NCBI GenBank assembly: GCA_963803375.1
Contig: CAWDMB010000003.1
Span: 41,769-105,768, forward strand
Length of the DNA: 64,000 nt
Source: JAOPZW01 sp963803375
GTDB lineage: Bacteria > Actinomycetota > Thermoleophilia > Solirubrobacterales > Solirubrobacteraceae
Direction: 5' to 3'
In this document: positions 55,558-63,254 of the stretch, in pieces
How positions within the stretch are numbered: the stretch's first letter is position 1
Layout of the letters: every line of letters begins with the position of its first letter
The notes under the pieces: generated by a model
The model's database searches: none
Told to the model about the DNA's origin: nothing
The model's input: only the letters and a program-made list of their open reading frames with translations
Program-made: the position numbers and the translations under genes

Positions 55558-55931
55558 CGCCGGCGGTCGCGGCGGTCGCGGCGGTCGGGGCGCCCGAAGG
55601 CGAGCGCGAGCAGGGCGTTGGTGGCGGCGACGATGATCGTGGCCAGCACGCCCCACCAGAACGTGTCGATCTCGAAGTCCGGCACGATCCAGTCGGTCAC
55701 GTAGAGCATCAGCAGGTTGACGAAGAAGAGCGCGATCCCGAGCGTTAGCACGATCGCCGGGATCGCCAGGACCGTCACCACCGGGCGCACGAAGCGGTTG
55801 GCGAGCGTGAAGACGATCGCGGCGAGCAGCAGCGACCACCAGCGGTCGCCGTAGCTGACGCCCGGCAACAGCCACGTCGCCACGTAGAGCGCGACGACGT
55901 TGAAGAGCCATGTGACGACGAGCGGCCGCAC
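55554..55931 (-). CDS. Phage-holin-4-like (PF04020-type) membrane protein
   Basis: A 125-residue protein with four hydrophobic segments: VTWLFNVVALYVATWLLPGV, WWSLLLAAIVFTLANRFVRP, VLAIPAIVLTLGIALFFVNL and FWWGVLATIIVAATNALLAL, then an Arg/Asp-rich tail. N-R-F-V-R-P and the spacing match the family once named phage holin 4, which is a general bacterial membrane family and not evidence of a prophage. GTG start at 55931. Confidence 0.85.
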   Translation of the reverse strand: MRPLVVTWLFNVVALYVATWLLPGVSYGDRWWSLLLAAIVFTLANRFVRPVVTVLAIPAIVLTLGIALFFVNLLMLYVTDWIVPDFEIDTFWWGVLATIIVAATNALLALAFGRPDRRDRRDRRR

Positions 55932-56082
55932 TACCCGCCCGTCGCGGCGCGAGCGGTCGGGTCAGACGGGCGCTCCCGCCCGGCGCGTCGGACGAGCGAC
56001 CGGTCCATCGCGCCATTGTGCCCTACGGGGCCCGTCGCGTCGGCCGCCGCCGGCCGAGCCGCCCTCGTCTAGGCTTCGGCGC

Positions 56083-56156
56083 GGGCGGTTAGCTCAGCTG
56101 GCCAGAGCACCTGCCTTACAAGCAGGGGGTCGTCCGTTCGAGTCGGACACCGCCCA
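56083..56156 (+). tRNA. tRNA-Val (anticodon TAC), integration site of the downstream element
   Basis: Acceptor GGGCGGT pairs perfectly with ACCGCCC; D stem GCTC/GAGC; anticodon stem CCTGC/GCAGG with loop CTTACAA, anticodon TAC; T arm GTCCG-TTCGAGT-CGGAC; discriminator A. The integrase stop codon is ten bases after its 3' end, the usual position for an element integrated at a tRNA gene. No second copy of the 3' end is visible in the window. Confidence 0.95.
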
Positions 56157-56166
56157 TCCCAGCAAA

Positions 56167-57262
56167 TCAGTCATTTTTCGAATCCTCCTCTCGGACCGTC
56201 GCGTCCAAATAGCGTCCAAGCGAGCCGGGGCGGCTGGAGTCGAATGCATCCAGCAGCTCCCGCTCGTACTCATCCGCACCCGCCGCCAGGTGCCCGTACG
56301 TGCGGTCGATCATCTGCACGCTCGTACCCATTCGCCGGGCCAGCGTGAAGATGTCGATCCCCGCCGCCAGGCTCCACGTCGCGTACGTGTGGCGCAGGTC
56401 ATAGACCCGCCGCGGCTTCACGCCCGCCGCCTCGAGCGCCGGCGTCCAGTGCCGGCTACGCCAGTTGTGCAGGTCGATGCGTCCGCCCCGCCCGGCCGGA
56501 AACAGGATCCCTCCGCGGCGCGCCAGCCGCTCCACCGAGCAGCGCACCCTCCCCCGCATCGGCACGCGCCGACGCGAGCGCGCCGTCTTGACGTACTCCT
56601 TCAACCGGCCCTTCGCGAACGCGCGGCGGACCGTCACGACTTGATGCTCCAGATCGACGTCGCGCCACTCAGCGCCGAACGCCTCCTCCGGACGCACGCC
56701 CGTCCCCGCAAGGAAGATCGCCAGCGGACCGGAGACCGTCGTCGAGCTCCGCAGCGATCGCCTCGATCTCCTCCCACGACTCGAACGGATCGATCTCGCC
56801 CGCCTTCGGCGCCGGGTTTCTCACCAGCCCCGCGGCGTTGTCCTCGATCCACTTCCAACGCACCGCCGCCTGAAGCACCTGCCGCAGAGCCCGATGCGCC
56901 GGATGCCGGCGACCTTCGGGAAGCGACGCCCGCCACGCCCCGATCTGCTGCGCCGTCAGCTCGCCGATCCGGTGATCCGCGAAGCGCGCCAGCGATGCGT
57001 CGAGGTTGTAACGCATCCACTTCACCGTCGACGGCGCCGCCTCGTACTGCGCCAGGTACGCGTCGACGAGCTCGCGCAGCGTCGCCCTAGGCCGATACAA
57101 CGGTCCGAGCCGCACACGACGCAATGCCTCCTCCAGCGCCTCCCGCGCTTCGCCCTTCGTGCGAAAGCCGGTCTTCTGCGGGCGCCGGCCGTGCGCGTCG
57201 CGGTACCGGATCGCCCAGAGCCCACCCGGCTGCCGGTAGATCTGTCCGCGCTGGTGGCTCAC
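56167..57262 (-). pseudogene. Tyrosine recombinase/integrase, frameshifted
   Basis: GTG at 57262 overlaps the original xis stop (GTGA). First frame: SHQRGQIYRQPGGLWAIRYR (arm-binding), TLRELVDAYLAQY (core-binding) and ESWEEIEAIAAELDDG. At about 56730-56738 the match moves by one base, as from a one-base insertion, and goes on as GPLAIFLAGTGVRPEEAFGA with the first catalytic Arg, then RVYDLRHTYATWSLAAGIDI and QMIDRTYGHLA with the nucleophile Tyr, to TGA at 56167. All catalytic residues are in the second part, which has its own ATG at 56697 but lacks DNA-binding domains. Confidence 0.85.
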
Positions 57263-57464
57263 GCCACTCGATCCTCGATGCTCAGCTGCGCGTTGCCATC
57301 CCACGCCGCCTCGACCTCGCTCCACAGAAACCGGACCGGCCGAATCGGCCGTGCAGCCGTCGGCCCGGGATGCGGCCCTCGCGGTAGTAGCGAAGGACCG
57401 TGTCGGGCGACAGCCCGACTCGCTCGGCGACCTCGCGGGCCGTGATGTATCGCTCCTGGACCAT
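57259..57464 (-). pseudogene. Excisionase/AlpA-like helix-turn-helix protein, frameshifted
   Basis: ATG 57464 with GGAGG upstream. YITAREVAERVGLSPDTVLR with YYREGRIPGRRLHG is the MerR-like helix-turn-helix of AICE excisionases. At about 57358-57364 one base is missing: the other frame gives IRPVRFLWSEVEAAWDGNAQ and ends TGA at 57259, overlapping the integrase GTG. That overlap supports the shifted frame as ancestral. As written, the product has a wrong 18-residue tail (60 residues total). Confidence 0.78.
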
Positions 57465-57479
57465 CTCAACCTCCAGACC

Positions 57480-58967
57480 TCATGGACGCTTGCCTTCCAG
57501 CACCACGCCTGGCGGCGCGGTGCGAAGCTCCTCACGCGCGACCCGGCGCTGCTCTCTTGCCCTGGCGGCCGCGGACTCCGCAAGCCACGCGTCACCCGGC
57601 GTGCGGTAGCCGATCCCGGTGAACCGGAACCGTCGCTGCTCGCAGCTCGCGCCCTCGCTTACCGGCCGCCCCCAAGGATCGCGGCGGCCGTCCGGATGCA
57701 GGCGGCGCAGCACGTGCTCGTGGCGCGCCTGGCGCAGCGCTGTGAACGTCGTTGAGTACCGCCGGCTCTTCGTGAAGCAGTGCCCGCGGAATCCGAGCGT
57801 GTGCGCCCACCGCCGTAGCCGCAGGGCGTGCAGATGCGGCTCGCGGCCCAGCCGCCACGCGCAGTCGACGTAGCGGCGGACGTGATCGCGCACGCGCAGA
57901 CCCGGCAGATCACGGGTGCCCACGCGGCTGGTGAGCCCGCCGACGACCTCGGTGGACTTCGTCGCGTACTTCGCGATGTAGCCGGCGCACGCTCCCGACT
58001 CCGCCGCGCTCGACCCCGGGTCCAGCGGGCGGACCTCAAGCTCGAGGCCCCACCGGATCTCGCGCGACGGCCAGCCCACGGTCTCGTCGTCGGGCGCGGG
58101 GGAGGGGACCGTCACGTGGGCGACCGCGGCGCGCACGGCCTCGTCGAGCAGCTCCCACGAGAACCCGGCGCCCGGCGGCTCGACGAGCTGCGCCGTCGCG
58201 CGCGGCTGCGCGCGGTCCAGGCGGATCACGCAGTGGAAGTGCAGCGCGCCGCGGCGCTGGTACTCGGCCACCTTGACGTAGGAGACGCGCACCCGCCGGC
58301 GCAGCTCGCGGTGCGAGAGGCCGGCCAGGCGGGCGAGCTCGCGCGGGATCTGGATCGCGGTGCGCCGCCACAGCTCCGGCGCCAGCGCGTTCCACAACAC
58401 CGCGTGCTCGTAGTCGAAGCACTCCGGGCACAGCGGCTCGCCCAGCCGCGGGTCGTCCTCGTCGTGGACCGCCCCGCACGACAGCCGCACGCCGTGCGGG
58501 CACACATCGGCCCGTCGGCGCGGTCGGCAGCGCTGCGCCACGTCGCCCGTCACCCGTCGCGAGTGCACCGCCCCGAAGCTCGGTGCGGTCAGCGTCGCGA
58601 ACACGATCGGGTGCCCCGAGACCGACTCGGGCACGCCCTTGCCGCCGCGCAGCCCGGCGGCGACGAGCTGGTAGGCGTCGCCGCGGTAGGTCTGCGCGCA
58701 CGACGGGCAGACCGCCTCGCGGCGGTTGCCGCAGCACTTCAGCAGCGTGCGATCCGGTTCGGGCTCCGTCGAGTAGACCGTCCGGCACTCGCCGGTGGCG
58801 AGATCGACGGCGTCGACCTGCCCGCGCAGCCGCACGGGCCGCCGGCAGAAGCCGGTCGAGCGCATCTGCTGCTCGAGGCGCTCCCACCGCTCGGGATCCG
58901 CGGCGCGGTCGAGCAGCTGCGCCACCACCGGACCCGGATCCTTCGTGCTCTGGACCGCGGTCGTCAC
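57480..58967 (-). CDS. RepSA-like replication initiator of the AICE
   Basis: A 495-residue protein that follows the pSAM2 RepSA pattern over most of its length: CCGNRREAVCPSCAQTYRGD with four cysteines (about residue 80), YQLVAAGLRGGKGVPESVSG, HPIVFATLTAPSFGAVHSRR, CPHGVRLSCG and LCPECFDYEHAVLWNALAPE, VRVSYVKVAEYQRRGALHFH with the HUH-like His-x-His (about 245), and AGYIAKYATKSTEVVGGL. It should nick the element's double-strand origin for rolling-circle replication. GTG start; it begins seven bases after the tra stop. No frameshift seen. Confidence 0.92.
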   Translation of the reverse strand: MTTAVQSTKDPGPVVAQLLDRAADPERWERLEQQMRSTGFCRRPVRLRGQVDAVDLATGECRTVYSTEPEPDRTLLKCCGNRREAVCPSCAQTYRGDAYQLVAAGLRGGKGVPESVSGHPIVFATLTAPSFGAVHSRRVTGDVAQRCRPRRRADVCPHGVRLSCGAVHDEDDPRLGEPLCPECFDYEHAVLWNALAPELWRRTAIQIPRELARLAGLSHRELRRRVRVSYVKVAEYQRRGALHFHCVIRLDRAQPRATAQLVEPPGAGFSWELLDEAVRAAVAHVTVPSPAPDDETVGWPSREIRWGLELEVRPLDPGSSAAESGACAGYIAKYATKSTEVVGGLTSRVGTRDLPGLRVRDHVRRYVDCAWRLGREPHLHALRLRRWAHTLGFRGHCFTKSRRYSTTFTALRQARHEHVLRRLHPDGRRDPWGRPVSEGASCEQRRFRFTGIGYRTPGDAWLAESAAARAREQRRVAREELRTAPPGVVLEGKRP

Positions 58968-58973
58968 CGCGCC

Positions 58974-60344
58974 TCACTCCCGGCCCGCCGGTTCGCTGTT
59001 GGCTCGGTCGGTGGACGCGGCTGCAAGCCACGCATCGGCGCGCCTTGCGGCCGCGCGCTCGGCGATCGCGCGGACATCCTCGTCGCCCAGGTAGAAGCCC
59101 TTGACCCGGGTCGGGCGGTCGCCCTCCGTGAGCAGGTAGCCCACGCCGCGCTGGCCGCCGGGGATCGTCGACGCGTCCGCGCCGGCCGACGCCCACCCCT
59201 GGCCGAGGATCGTGTCCGACGCCTGCGGCGTGTTGCACCGCAGCGCCAGCCGGAACCCGAACAGGTCGCGCAGCGCCGTCGGTACGACATCCGAGCCGGG
59301 CTTCTGCGTCGCCGCGCACACGATCACCCCGGCCGCGCGACCGCGCGCCACGAGATCGCGCAGCAGCTCGGTGAACTCCTGGCGCTCGCTCTTGTCCGGC
59401 AGCGACAGGTAGAACGCCAGCTCGTCGCAGACGACGAGATGCAGCGGCAGGTCGTCCTCGCGTCTGACCTTGCGCAGCCCGCGGGCGAGCAGCTCGCGGT
59501 AGCGGTCGTTCATCTCCGCTTGGACCTCGCGCAGCGCCGCGATCGCCTCCCGGCCACTCGTCCCGACCACCCGCTGCGCGACCGGCGCCCACGCCGCGAG
59601 CTCCACGAGCTTGCCGTCCAGCAACCACAACCGTGCGCCCGGATCCAGCGCCGCCGCGGCCACCAGCACCGACAGCGCCGCCGACTTCCCCGCGCCGGGC
59701 TCGCCGCCCATCAGCACGTTGCGCTCGGGCAGCAGCACCGACACCGTCTCGCCCTGCTCGTCCACCCCCAACGGAACCGGATCCCACAGCGAGAACTCCT
59801 GCGCCTGCGCCAGCGGCCAGCGCAGAGGCGACACCTCCTCGAACGGATCGCGGCGCACCACGAGCACCGTCCCCTCCGCCGCGTTCGCGGTCTCACGCAG
59901 CACCCGCACCTCTCGCGCGCGAAGACACGCCGCCAGCTGCTCCGAGCGCGCCTCGAGCTCGGCGACCGAACGCCCGCGCCCGACACGGACCCGCACACGG
60001 TCACCGGCGGCCACCCGGCCCGCCGACAGCACCCGCGGAACCGACCACGGATTCGCCGCCAACCCGGCATCGAGCGCCGCGCGACCCACCGCCCGCCGCA
60101 CACGCGCGACGTACAACCACCGCAGCAACCATCGCCGCGGCCCGCCAGCCAGCGACGCCGAACCCACGACGGCGCAGACGCCGACGATCGCGACCGCATC
60201 GCCCGTCGCCTGCGCCAGCCCGACCTCGGCGAGAACGACGACCACCACGAGCGCGAGCTCAAGCCGCCACGACCACAACGCCCAGACCACGCCGAGCGCC
60301 AACTCGCCGTCAGACCGCGCTCCTGGCCGTCCACGCCCCGGCAT
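58974..60344 (-). CDS. FtsK/TraB-like DNA translocase (conjugative transfer protein)
   Basis: A 456-residue protein. Two hydrophobic helices near the N-terminus (LELALVVVVVLAEVGLAQAT and VAIVGVCAVVGSASLA) anchor it. The motor domain has Walker A VLMGGEPGAGKSAALSVLVA (about residue 215), Walker B PLHLVVCDELAFYLSL (about 310) and GVIVCAATQKPGSDVVPTAL. In AICEs the homologue (TraSA) alone moves double-stranded DNA between mycelia. ATG 60344 overlaps the upstream stop as TGATG in the present frame. No gamma domain for KOPS is evident. Intact. Confidence 0.92.
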   Translation of the reverse strand: MPGRGRPGARSDGELALGVVWALWSWRLELALVVVVVLAEVGLAQATGDAVAIVGVCAVVGSASLAGGPRRWLLRWLYVARVRRAVGRAALDAGLAANPWSVPRVLSAGRVAAGDRVRVRVGRGRSVAELEARSEQLAACLRAREVRVLRETANAAEGTVLVVRRDPFEEVSPLRWPLAQAQEFSLWDPVPLGVDEQGETVSVLLPERNVLMGGEPGAGKSAALSVLVAAAALDPGARLWLLDGKLVELAAWAPVAQRVVGTSGREAIAALREVQAEMNDRYRELLARGLRKVRREDDLPLHLVVCDELAFYLSLPDKSERQEFTELLRDLVARGRAAGVIVCAATQKPGSDVVPTALRDLFGFRLALRCNTPQASDTILGQGWASAGADASTIPGGQRGVGYLLTEGDRPTRVKGFYLGDEDVRAIAERAAARRADAWLAAASTDRANSEPAGRE

Positions 60345-60396
60345 CAGCGCACCGGCAGACACGACCACGCCTCGCCGCTACCTCGCTCGACTCCGA

Positions 60397-60745
60397 CTAC
60401 GACTCGACCTTGGCCGTCTGTCGCTGCGAGGCCGAACCACCGGCCACACCCTCCGAGTGGACGCGGTTCGCCCGGAACGCCACCCCGGACCGGTCGCTCA
60501 TCGACCACGGCATCGCCACCAAGGCCCTCGAAGCGCAGCATCGCGCCCTGACCCAGCTTCGGATCACCCGGCACCTTGACCGAGATGATCTGCGCGCCGT
60601 CATCGTCCAGGGCGACGACCTGGACGTTGAACAGCAGCTCGCCGTTCACGTCGGCCTTGTGCTGACCGGTATCGAAGTCCGTCACCGGCCGCGCCGGCGC
60701 CGCGCACATGAACGTCATCCCCGACGTATCGATCGGAAGCCTCAT
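60397..60745 (-). pseudogene. Conserved AICE small protein, frameshifted
   Basis: ATG 60745 with GGAGGAGATC just upstream. RLPIDTSGMTFMCAAPARPV, DFDTGQHKADVNGELLFNVQ and VVALDDDGAQIISVKVPGDP match a protein found beside FtsK-like genes in Streptomyces AICEs. At about 60512, an extra G in GAGGG shifts the frame; the other frame continues ALVAMPWSMSDRSGVAFRAN to a stop at 60397. In the frame as written the protein runs to 60344 and couples to tra. First gene of the leftward operon. Function unknown. Confidence 0.75.
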
Positions 60746-60763
60746 GATCTCCTCCAGTCGACT

Positions 60764-60810
60764 ACTCGTATAGACGAGCAGTAGAGTACGCCTTCCTGCG
60801 CGTCTGTCAA
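60764..60810 (-). promoter_or_regulatory. Promoter and GntR-type operator of the rep-tra operon
   Basis: On the minus strand TTGACA (complement of 60805-60810), 16 bases, TACTCT (complement of 60783-60788), then the operator ACTCGTATAGACGAGC (60764-60779 on the plus strand, core CTCGT-ATAG-ACGAG), then GGAGGAGATC and ATG at 60745. A repressor on the operator would cover the start of transcription. The same motif stands before the GntR gene (61632-61647). Confidence 0.8.
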
Positions 60811-60843
60811 GACAGCTTTCGCAGCGTGCGAGCAGCAGGCCGG

Positions 60844-61627
60844 TCAGCGCGCCGGCAGCTCGTAGCTGAGCACGTAGCGATCCGCTGCCATCAGCGTGTC
60901 GCACGCCTCGACCGGTCGCTCGTCCGTGTCGTAGGCCACGCGGACGAGTCGGAACACCGGAACGCCAGGTTGCAGGCTGAGTGCGCGGGCCTCATCAACG
61001 GTCGGCATCCGCGCCGTGACCTCCTCGGAGAAGCGCTTGAGGCGGTGCCCGCGCTCCTCGAGCCGCGCGTAGATACCGCCCGGGCCCGTGTCCCGCCGCG
61101 TGATCTGCGTCCCGTCGGCGAGCTCCCAAGGGACATAGGACGTGGCGAGCTCCATCGGCTCGCCGTCGGCCAGGTACCGCCGGCGGCGGAGCAACACGTC
61201 GGCGCCCAGTCGCAAGCTGAAGCCAGACCGCCACCTCATCCGGAGCCTTCGATGCGCGCGACGTCGAGCACCTCGACGTCGGCGAGCCGGCCCTCGGCCT
61301 CCAGCTCGGCGAGGTACGCCGCCCTGCCTCGCTCCCGATGACGTCGTGCGAACCGGTCGTGCGCCAGCCGTCGCACCGGAGGTCGATCGCGCACGAAGCT
61401 GCCCCGCCCATGCTCCGTGCGCACCAGCCCCTCGCTACGCAGAGGTTCACCGCTTGGCGAATCGTGCCTCGCGCCACCCCGTGTGTGTCGATCAATTCCT
61501 GCTCGCTCGGGAGTCGCGCGCCGGCCGCGAGGTCGCCCGTCTCGATCGCCGCGCGCAGACGATCGGCGATCTGCTTGAAGACCGGCCGGTCGCCTGTCGG
61601 ATCGATGGCCACGACCACGCGCAACAC
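60844..61627 (-). pseudogene. GntR/HutC-family regulator (KorSA-like), several frameshifts
   Basis: GTG 61627 gives RPVFKQIADRLRAAIETGDL with AAGARLPSEQELIDTHGVAR, the GntR winged helix. Near 61430 the frame changes to LRSEGLVRTEHGRGSFVRDR, near 61245 to KAPDEVAVWLQLATG, and near 61215 to ADVLLRRRRYLADGEPMELA, which runs through the UTRA effector domain (ELADGTQITRRDTGPGGIYA; VFRLVRVAYDTDERPVEACD) to TGA at 60844. Three one-base changes, mostly in G runs. Intact, it would be about 260 residues and match KorSA-type repressors of AICEs. Confidence 0.8.
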
Positions 61628-61631
61628 CTAC

Positions 61632-61647
61632 ACTCGTCTAGACAACG
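61632..61647. promoter_or_regulatory. GntR-type operator between regulator and NUDIX gene
   Basis: ACTCGTCTAGACAACG contains the palindromic core GTCTAGAC typical of GntR/HutC operators. It lies four bases upstream of the regulator's GTG on one side and 19 bases before the NUDIX ATG on the other, so it could control both. It shares ACTCGT-TAGAC with the site at 60764-60779. Confidence 0.72.
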
Positions 61648-61666
61648 CCCAAGCCTACCCGCCCGC

Positions 61667-62122
61667 ATGCGCGCCCCCAAACCGCCGGCCAAGCACTCCG
61701 TCAGCGTCGCCGCCGCCATCGTCGACGACAACGGCCGCTTCCTCGCCATCCGGCGCGCCGACAACGGCCGCTGGGAACCCCCCGGGGGGGTTCTAGAGCT
61801 GGACGAGTCGATAGAGCACGGGCTCGTCCGAGAAGTTGCCGAAGAGACCGGCCTGCGGGTCGAGCCCGTCGCACTGACCGGCGTCTACAAGAACATGGAG
61901 CGCGGCATCGTTGCGCTCGTCTTTCGATGCAGGATCATCGGACACGCAGCGCACCCGCCGGCGGAGGTGGACGACATCCAGTGGCTGGCGCCCGATGAGC
62001 TAGCCCGAATGCCCGAGGCCTATCGCGTGCGGCTACTGGACGCACTGGACTCAAGCGTCCCGCAGGTGCGCGCTCATGACGGGACGCATCTCCTCGAGGC
62101 ACGCGTCCCGCGTGACACGTAG
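61667..62122 (+). CDS. NUDIX hydrolase, in the position of the pSAM2 Pif protein
   Basis: A 151-residue NUDIX protein. The box GGVLELDESIEHGLVREVAE-ETGL (residues about 42-65) fits G-x5-E-x7-REUxEExGU. The N-terminal strand HSVSVAAAIVDDNGRFLAIR and DDIQWLAPDELARMPEAYRV complete the fold. ATG 61667. In pSAM2 the transfer-immunity factor Pif also carries a NUDIX motif, and this gene stands next to the korSA-like regulator as pif does, so a role in blocking redundant transfer is plausible; an ordinary nucleotide hydrolase is the alternative. Intact, unlike its divergent neighbour. Confidence 0.88.
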   Translation: MRAPKPPAKHSVSVAAAIVDDNGRFLAIRRADNGRWEPPGGVLELDESIEHGLVREVAEETGLRVEPVALTGVYKNMERGIVALVFRCRIIGHAAHPPAEVDDIQWLAPDELARMPEAYRVRLLDALDSSVPQVRAHDGTHLLEARVPRDT

Positions 62123-62454
62123 GCGATCGCTTCGCGGGTTGCCGCCTCGTTATCTGTTTTCCAAAGCTCCCTGCACGATGGAACGTCGTAGGGCTCGGCC
62201 CCACGCGACCGCATGATCGAGCTCGGCATCCAACCCCCGGAATTGATCGCGGACCACGAAGGCGTGCTCCTAGCATTCATCACGGCAGGCGTGGCGAGGG
62301 AGCATCGCAGGGGCGTGGCTTGCGATCCTGTGGACGAGGACCCGGCCCACGGCGGGTCGGGACACAGACAGCGTACGGAAACGACTGACTCAGGTCGCGC
62401 ACTGGAAGACCGGCCCCGGCGACTCCTGAGGCGCCCAATCCCACGGGTAACTGT
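62123..62454. other. 332 bases without a convincing gene
   Basis: Less GC-rich than its surroundings in its first 100 bases. A leftward frame of 69 codons (62074-62283) and a rightward one of 93 codons (62213-62494) are open but show no motif, no ribosome site and unusual composition. The right end of the integrated element may lie here or further on; I find no repeat of the tRNA-Val 3' end. Confidence 0.4.
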
Positions 62455-62790
62455 TCAGGTGGTTTCGCGGTCGGCGCCGAGCCAGCGTCGGTAGGCGGCC
62501 TGCAGGTGTGAGGCGGGCTGCTCGACCGGGATCTCGATATCCAGAATCGCGATCTGGTGGCGACGGTCGGCGCGTTGGCAGGTGGCGGTGAGCTCGCGGC
62601 GGCCGTTGGCCGCAAAGACGGACAGCAGTTGAACGTCCTCGCCGACGACGACTGCGGGGCACGGCAGGCAGACGGCTTCGTCGAAGGCGTTCTCGAATCC
62701 GGTGAGAACCTCGTCTTCGTCGTAGCAGTCGATCGTGATCTCGGCGATCAGGTCGTCGAGGTCGGTATCGGCGCGGCGGGTTGGGCTCAT
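62455..62790 (-). CDS. Hypothetical acidic protein
   Basis: A 111-residue protein, ATG 62790 overlapping the upstream stop (ATGA). ADTDLDDLIAEITIDCYDED is rich in Asp/Glu and followed by VLTGFENAFDEAVCLPCPAV with a Cys-x2-Cys, then a beta-rich middle (ELTATCQRADRRHQIAILDI) and a helical end. The layout resembles small proteins annotated as calcium-binding, but I cannot assign it. It lies downstream of, and on the same strand as, the IS66-type transposase. Confidence 0.6.
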   Translation of the reverse strand: MSPTRRADTDLDDLIAEITIDCYDEDEVLTGFENAFDEAVCLPCPAVVVGEDVQLLSVFAANGRRELTATCQRADRRHQIAILDIEIPVEQPASHLQAAYRRWLGADRETT

Positions 62791-63221
62791 GACGCGACCT
62801 TGGTGGCGGCGGGGTTCAGGCGGTCCAGCGCCAGTGGGGGGCAGCGGATCTGGCCGCTGGTGAAGCGGCCGATCGGGCGGTGCAGGCAGACGGTGGCGGT
62901 GTGGTCGTCGAGGTCGATGACGCGGCCGTGGGCGCCGTGTAGGTAGCGCGGTTTGACGGTGTGGTTGATGCGGACCTCGTCGCCGATGCACAGCTGGGCG
63001 AGCGCGGTGGCGGCTTGCACCGTGTGCAGCAGGTGCAGGCGGGCATCGACGGCGTCGGCGAGCGCGTGGAGGCTGTGGTCAAGCTCGCCGTCGGCGATCG
63101 CGTCCAGCAGTAGCCGCTCGGGGTCGGCGGGTGCCGGCCGTGGGCTGGTGGTGGGTCGCGGCGCCGGCAGCGCGGGTCGCGTCGGGGTGTTGTTGCGGCG
63201 GCGGCGGGCGCGCTTGCTCAT
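62787..63221 (-). CDS. Hypothetical protein with SH3/KOW-like segment
   Basis: A 144-residue protein. A basic, Pro-rich N-terminus (about 35 residues) is followed by a helical stretch (LLLDAIADGELDHSLHALAD) and then IGDEVRINHTVKPRYLHGAH with GRVIDLDDHTATVCLHRPIG, which looks like a small KOW/SH3-type beta barrel. Its stop overlaps the next start (ATGA). Its ATG is 33 bases from the transposase stop. Function unknown; it may travel with the IS66 element. Confidence 0.6.
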   Translation of the reverse strand: MSKRARRRRNNTPTRPALPAPRPTTSPRPAPADPERLLLDAIADGELDHSLHALADAVDARLHLLHTVQAATALAQLCIGDEVRINHTVKPRYLHGAHGRVIDLDDHTATVCLHRPIGRFTSGQIRCPPLALDRLNPAATKVAS

Positions 63222-63254
63222 CCGTCGGGATGATCGACGGGCGGGCGGACCGAA

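Larger units (their letters stand above)
56157..62122. mobile_element. pSAM2-type actinomycete integrative and conjugative element (AICE), partly decayed
   Basis: The block from the tRNA-Val 3' end to the NUDIX gene has the AICE order: integrase, excisionase, RepSA-like initiator, FtsK/TraB translocase, conserved small protein, then divergent GntR regulator and NUDIX protein. Members of this class excise, replicate by rolling circle and move as double-stranded DNA through a single FtsK-like protein (established for pSAM2). The left end is fixed by the tRNA; the right end given here is only the last gene that fits, since attR was not found. int, xis, the small gene and the regulator have frameshifts. 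Confidence 0.85.

Noticed and set aside
55554..55931. Prophage holin
   Set aside because: The family is named after phage holin but is widespread as a chromosomal membrane protein; no other phage genes are near.
56700..56760. Programmed frameshift in the integrase gene
   Set aside because: No slippery heptamer or stimulating structure is apparent, and other genes of the element carry similar one-base breaks, so decay or sequence error is simpler.
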